Positions 60,576 to 64,000 of a DNA stretch of 64,000 bases are shown here, in pieces. Numbering within the stretch: position 1 is the stretch's first letter; each line of letters starts with the position of its first letter. The position numbers and the translations under genes are program-made. The stretch is from Terriglobus roseus. GTDB lineage: Bacteria > Acidobacteriota > Terriglobia > Terriglobales > Acidobacteriaceae. The stretch lies in contig NZ_FNSD01000001.1 of the NCBI RefSeq assembly GCF_900105625.1, positions 4,216,001 to 4,280,000 of the forward strand, in the 5' to 3' direction. The notes under the pieces are model-generated. The model saw nothing but the letters and a program-made list of their open reading frames with translations, did not search any database and was not told the DNA's origin.

Positions 60576-61541
60576 TTACAGCTCCAGGGCAGTGTTCTCG
60601 ATAGCACGCCGCACGTTACCATCTGACTTCTGCAGGCGGCGAACCGCCTCCATCTTGTCGACATTTGCCTTGAGCATGACAACGGCGATGGGGATCGATT
60701 TGCCGGCGGATTTGATGGTTCGAATCGCCTGTTCGCGGTCGACGCCGGTAACACGCTGCAGCACGTTGATGCCGCGCTCTACCAGCTTTTCGTTCTTCAT
60801 GTGCACGTTCACCATCAGGTTGTCGTACACATAGCCGAGCCGCGTCATCGCGCCGGTTGTGATCATATTGGTGATCATCTTTTGCGCACTGGATGCCTTC
60901 AGGCGGGTCGATCCGCTGATGACCTCAGGGCCTACTTCGGCCACGATGGTGATATCCGCGGCGTCTGCCAGTCTTGTGCCCACGTTGCAGACGATGGCAG
61001 CGGTCTGTGCGCCGCGAACGCGAGCGTACTCCACCGCGCCGACGACGTAGGGCGTACGGCCCGAAGCCGAGATGCCGATGACGATGTCCTTGCGTGTGGG
61101 GCGGCGCTTCGCGATGTCGCGCTGGCCCATGTCTGGCGAGTCCTCATTGACGTCGGCCGCGCTGGCAAGCGCTTTCGGACCGCCGCACATGATGTATTGC
61201 ACCTGAGCGGGCTGCGTTGAAAAGGTAGCAGGGCATTCTGCAGCGTCGAGCGATGCGATGCGGCCCGATGAACCTGCGCCGACGTAGATGAGGCGACCGC
61301 CATCGCGAAGACAGCGCGCTACTACGTCAATGACCTGGGCGATCTCTGGCAGAGCCTTCTTCACGGCCGCACTCACCTTTGCGTCTTCCGCATTGATGAT
61401 GCGCGCAATCTCCAGGGCCGACTTGGTGTCGAGCCCTTCGGAGGCTTCATTCTGCCGCTCCGTGGCCAGGGTGCGGATGCTCTGCGTCTCACGCAGGGCC
61501 GGTTTGTGTGTTTGTTCTTCCATCATCAAAGTTGCAGGCAT
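60576..61541 (-). CDS. murQ: N-acetylmuramic acid 6-phosphate etherase
   Basis: A 321-residue SIS-domain lyase that splits MurNAc-6-P into GlcNAc-6-P and D-lactate in cell-wall recycling. RLIYVGAGSSGRIASLDAAECPATF carries the SIS serine patch and catalytic Glu, seen as shorter parts such as GAGSSGRIASLDAAECPATF; ISASGRTPYVVGA and KASSAQKMITNMITTGAM are typical MurQ. The start at 61541 follows GGAG at 5 nt. It shares an upstream region with lepB (divergent). Confidence 0.94.
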   Translation of the reverse strand: MPATLMMEEQTHKPALRETQSIRTLATERQNEASEGLDTKSALEIARIINAEDAKVSAAVKKALPEIAQVIDVVARCLRDGGRLIYVGAGSSGRIASLDAAECPATFSTQPAQVQYIMCGGPKALASAADVNEDSPDMGQRDIAKRRPTRKDIVIGISASGRTPYVVGAVEYARVRGAQTAAIVCNVGTRLADAADITIVAEVGPEVISGSTRLKASSAQKMITNMITTGAMTRLGYVYDNLMVNVHMKNEKLVERGINVLQRVTGVDREQAIRTIKSAGKSIPIAVVMLKANVDKMEAVRRLQKSDGNVRRAIENTALEL

Positions 61542-61708
61542 GGATCTCCGTCCTTCGCCACGGGGCCAATTCTATTCCAACGGCCGTACGATGCACGGAC
61601 TTTCCTTGGAGATACCCGGAAGAAACACCAGGAATTATCTTACGGATATCAGACATATGCTCCTTTCGGGGGATTTCATCGTCTTACATTACAGTTGAGT
61701 GCAGAGCC

Positions 61709-62290
61709 GTGAACGATCCGCAAGTAACAGATCCGCATCCCTTTGACCCGGCAGCCCCACCTGCGGTGGCCGCACCGCGACCGGCTACCTCCCTGGGATG
61801 GCTGCGCGATGTGCTTGCTTCTGTGGCGGTCTCCGTCTTCATCATCCTGTTTCTTTACCAGCCGGTCCGCGTGGAAGGCACCAGCATGGTGCCGATGCTG
61901 CAGGATCAGGACCGCCTTTTCATCAACAAACTTGCTTACCGCATGGGCGATGTCCGCCACAGCGACGTGGTCGTCTTTCACTATCCGCGCGACATCACGA
62001 AGAGCTACATCAAGCGCGTGATCGCGCTACCGGGAGACCGCCTGCGCATCGATCACGGCCGCGTTTATGTGAACGACGTCAAGCTGTCCGAGCCGTATGT
62101 GCCGGCGCGCTATGCGGACGAACGTTCGCAACCGGAGATGCTTGTCCCCGCCGGCGAGTACTTCGTGATGGGCGACCATCGCTCTATCTCCAGTGATAGC
62201 CGTGACTTCGGGACGGTGGACCGCGGACTGATCTACGGTAAGGCGAGCTTCGTCTACTGGCCCTTCGATCAGGCCGGCGCGGTCCACTAA
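61709..62290 (+). CDS. lepB: Signal peptidase I
   Basis: A 193-residue single-anchor membrane peptidase that removes signal peptides of exported proteins. Anchor helix VLASVAVSVFIILFLYQPV, catalytic Ser59 in VEGTSMVPML, catalytic Lys102 in SYIKRVIALPGDRL, then FVMGDHRSISSDSRDFG (box E). The polar N-terminal extension of about 28 residues is Pro/Ala-rich. A GTG at 61709 is taken as start, since the upstream frame to 61508 lies in the divergent murQ region and lacks homology; the ribosome-binding site is weak. Confidence 0.91.
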   Translation: MNDPQVTDPHPFDPAAPPAVAAPRPATSLGWLRDVLASVAVSVFIILFLYQPVRVEGTSMVPMLQDQDRLFINKLAYRMGDVRHSDVVVFHYPRDITKSYIKRVIALPGDRLRIDHGRVYVNDVKLSEPYVPARYADERSQPEMLVPAGEYFVMGDHRSISSDSRDFGTVDRGLIYGKASFVYWPFDQAGAVH

Positions 62291-62392
62291 AAGCGATACG
62301 AACCTTCGCTGAGTCCGGCACCGTGTTCGCACAACGCCGCCTTGCTCCCTTGCGTCACACTATCAATAGGCATTTCGCCCCTGGAGTTTCCA

Positions 62393-62548
62393 TTGAAAAA
62401 ATTTGCCAGCAGTCTGCTTTTGATGATCACGCTGTTCATCGTCGGCAGCGCAGTTCTGCCCACAGTGGCCAACGCGCAGCCGCGCCGCCGCTACCATCAC
62501 CGCTACTACCGTCACCACCGCCCTTACCACCGCGGCTATCGCCGGTAG
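62393..62548 (+). CDS. Tiny secreted His/Arg/Tyr-rich protein
   Basis: A 51-residue protein: a signal peptide (KKFASSLLLMITLFIVGSAV, cut near ANAQ) followed by only about 24 residues, PRRRYHHRYYRHHRPYHRG and a final YRR. It is extremely basic and aromatic with 7 His. A TTG start at 62393 is chosen because GGAG lies 7 nt upstream and it gives the signal peptide a KK N-terminus. It could bind metals, polyphosphate, LPS or nucleic acid. Family unknown to me; such short RH-rich exported peptides occur in Acidobacteria and alphaproteobacteria. Terminator follows. Confidence 0.65.
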   Translation: MKKFASSLLLMITLFIVGSAVLPTVANAQPRRRYHHRYYRHHRPYHRGYRR

Positions 62549-62581
62549 GTGTCATCGGGCTCATGGCCTGAAGAGACAAGA

Positions 62582-62610
62582 AAGCCCCGCCATTCGGCGG
62601 GGCTTCTCAT
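62582..62610. terminator. Bidirectional intrinsic terminator
   Basis: A perfect 10-bp stem AAGCCCCGCC/GGCGGGGCTT with an ATTC loop, between the small secreted protein gene and tpiA; T-rich on both sides. Confidence 0.8.
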
Positions 62611-62625
62611 TTGAATGGGCTGCTT

Positions 62626-63384
62626 TTACTTGGGGTGGGTGTGGATGATCTTCGCAAGGGATACCGGATCCAGGCTCGCACCACCGATAAGTAGGCCGTC
62701 AATGTCGGGCTGCGCGAGAAGTGCCGCACTGTTCTCGGGCTTCACGGATCCGCCGTAGAGGATCCGAGTCTTCTCGGCGACCTCCAGATTGAAGACCCGC
62801 GCGAGTTCGGCACGGATGATGGCATGCACCTCATTCGCTACTTCGGGGCTGGCGGTTGACCCGGTACCGATGGCCCAGACAGGTTCATAAGCGATCACAA
62901 GCGTTTTGGTGCTGGCCGCGGGGAGATTGGACAGCGCGGCACCCATCTGCGCCATCAGCGTGTCCTTTGTGAAACCGCCCTGGCGGTCCACCAGCATTTC
63001 GCCGAGGCAGACGACCGGCGTCAGGGAATGTGCGATGGCGGCCTTCAGCTTCAGGCTGACATGCTCATACGTCTCATTCGCATAGAGCCGGCGCTCAGAG
63101 TGACCGAGCAAAACATGCGTCGCGCCGATGCTCGTGAGCATGGTGGGCGAAGTCTGGCCGGTGTACGGGCCTTCGTTCAGCCAGTGCATCGTCTGTGCGC
63201 CTGCCTGGATATGCGTACCGCGGACACGGTCAATCACCGTTGAAAGCGATGTGGCCGTGGGAAAAATTACGATTTCGGACGCTTCGTGGTCATGAACCTT
63301 CGGGAGAAAGGCATTCAGGAATTCGAGCGACTCCATCGGAGTCTTGTACATCTTCCAGTTTGCCGCAATGATTTTCTTACGCAT
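62626..63384 (-). CDS. tpiA: Triosephosphate isomerase
   Basis: Interconverts dihydroxyacetone phosphate and glyceraldehyde-3-phosphate. The 252-residue TIM barrel has catalytic Lys in AANWKMYKT, His in LLGHSERRLYAN, Glu in IAYEPVWAIGTGSTA, and the phosphate-binding LYGGSVKPENSAAL and GLLIGGASLDP loops. It follows pgk on the same strand after 89 bp that contain a hairpin. Confidence 0.96.
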   Translation of the reverse strand: MRKKIIAANWKMYKTPMESLEFLNAFLPKVHDHEASEIVIFPTATSLSTVIDRVRGTHIQAGAQTMHWLNEGPYTGQTSPTMLTSIGATHVLLGHSERRLYANETYEHVSLKLKAAIAHSLTPVVCLGEMLVDRQGGFTKDTLMAQMGAALSNLPAASTKTLVIAYEPVWAIGTGSTASPEVANEVHAIIRAELARVFNLEVAEKTRILYGGSVKPENSAALLAQPDIDGLLIGGASLDPVSLAKIIHTHPK

Positions 63385-63420
63385 CGTTTGGTCCCAGCCT
63401 CTCTCAATGCGGCAGCTTAT

Positions 63421-63462
63421 GCGAGGCGGCAGTAACAGGCAACCCTGTTGCTGCCGCCTCGC
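63421..63462 (-). promoter_or_regulatory. Intercistronic hairpin between pgk and tpiA
   Basis: GCGAGGCGGCAG (63421-63432) pairs with CTGCCGCCTCGC (63451-63462), with a further T-G and AACAGG/CCTGTT inside, an 18-19 bp stem. It has no U-run on the minus strand, so it looks like an mRNA-stabilising or processing element, not a terminator. Confidence 0.45.
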
Positions 63463-63473
63463 GCGGTTGACGA

Positions 63474-64000
63474 TTACTTTTGCGTGAGCGCCGCGACACC
63501 CGGCAAGGTCTTGCCTTCCAGGAATTCGAGCGAAGCGCCCCCACCAGTGCTGATGTGCGTAATCTTATCCGTCACGCCGGCCATCACAGCGGCAGAAACA
63601 CTGTCGCCTCCACCGATGATGCTGGTGGCGAACTCATTGTCCGCAACAGCATGTGCGACAGCCATGGTGCCCTTTGCGAAGGCAGGCATCTCGAAGACAC
63701 CCATCGGACCGTTCCACACGATGGTGCGCGCGTCCTTGATCTCCTTGACGAACAGCGCAACGGACTTGGGTCCGATGTCGAGTGCCATGAGGTCTGCAGG
63801 GAAGTCTTCTGTGCCGTCGAAGGTGCTGGTCGTCGCGTCGGGTGCGAACTTGTCCGCGAGGATGTGGTCGACGGGCAGAAGGAAGCGCACGCCCTTCGCC
63901 TCGGCTTTTTTCAGCGCGGCTGCGGCGACGTCGATCTTGTCGGCTTCCAGCAGGCTCTTACCGGTCTTCTGGCCCTGAGCGTTCAGGAAGGTGTAAGCCA
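63474..64000 (-). CDS. pgk: Phosphoglycerate kinase (C-terminal part)
   Basis: Partial: the frame runs off the right edge, leaving about 175 C-terminal residues. They include [13 protein letters not shown] (ATP-binding lobe), [18 protein letters not shown] and the conserved end [38 protein letters not shown]. Pgk makes ATP from 1,3-bisphosphoglycerate. It is the upstream partner of tpiA in a glycolytic pair. Confidence 0.94.
   Translation of the reverse strand, partial: AYTFLNAQGQKTGKSLLEADKIDVAAAALKKAEAKGVRFLLPVDHILADKFAPDATTSTFDGTEDFPADLMALDIGPKSVALFVKEIKDARTIVWNGPMGVFEMPAFAKGTMAVAHAVADNEFATSIIGGGDSVSAAVMAGVTDKITHISTGGGASLEFLEGKTLPGVAALTQK

Noticed and set aside
1-64000. CRISPR arrays, tRNA/rRNA genes, insertion sequences, prophage
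   Set aside because: No regularly spaced direct repeats of CRISPR type, no tRNA T-loop/acceptor patterns, no transposase or integrase motifs were found on either strand by eye.

Overview
The window looks like a chromosomal segment of an Acidobacteriota genome, most likely Terriglobia/Acidobacteriaceae (Terriglobus/Granulicella/Edaphobacter type). The evidence is GC-rich coding DNA, two Oar-like TonB-dependent receptors with terminal Phe (one with an N-terminal carboxypeptidase-regulatory domain), a TIGR03435-type protein, a pro-kumamolisin/Ig-like repeat surface protein, a CusF-SCO fusion, a CYCXC-type protein, and intergenic palindromes of a kind I associate with this group. No rRNA, tRNA, CRISPR array, prophage, integrase or transposase was seen. 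The assignment is by family content only.

Layout. 1-1330: 3' end of a TonB-dependent receptor. 1556-5994: a sulfate-assimilation operon (cysD-cysN-cysH, then a TauE/SafE permease) preceded by a promoter and a 23-codon cysteine-rich leader peptide. 6063-7589: a small membrane protein divergent from a GT2 glycosyltransferase, followed by about 700 bp of REP-like palindromes. 8288-11339: a Cys-containing small exported protein plus TonB receptor, with a complex 363-bp upstream region. 11703-16709: APC permease divergent from phoB-phoR-phoU. 16871-24546: MFS transporter, then AddB-like and AddA-like recombination nucleases. 24621-27509: CusF-SCO copper protein and a half-size ABC exporter. 27528-31901: oligopeptidase B, DUF4142 protein, TPM-domain protein, LemA. 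32007-38068: polyprenyl synthase, YajQ, TatD, TIGR03435 protein, MetG. 37902-40455: heptose operon (hldD, gmhA, ROK kinase). 40543-42774: CYCXC lipoprotein and glmU. 42918-47255: giant Ig-like protein with an eroded S53 peptidase core. 47281-50734: ppk1 with a Lys/Ala-rich tail, a SnoaL-like protein, and an LEA-like repeat protein. 50805-56261: heme A synthase, proC, Uma2-like protein, M28 peptidase, murA. 56544-62290: Spy/CpxP-like protein, Tat-exported M24 peptidase, orphan histidine kinase, murQ, lepB. 62393-64000: tiny His/Arg/Tyr-rich secreted protein, tpiA and the C-terminal part of pgk.

Functional themes are assimilatory sulfate reduction through a CC/CxxC-type APS reductase, envelope biogenesis (glmU, murA, murQ, heptose genes, lepB), phosphate and polyphosphate physiology (PhoB/PhoR/PhoU, PPK1), copper and cytochrome oxidase assembly (CusF-SCO, CtaA), and DNA double-strand break processing (AddAB-like pair).

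The most notable unexplained signal is the predicted, nearly leaderless Cys-rich leader peptide upstream of cysD. It resembles the polycysteine short ORFs known as cysteine-responsive attenuators in mycobacteria, but here it sits in an acidobacterial cys operon. Others are the orphan promoter/dyad/start-codon module at 11430-11600, the catalytically eroded S53-Ig protein, the Lys-rich PPK1 tail, and the ROK kinase in the heptose operon. All functional statements are inferred from sequence by eye; no searches were run.
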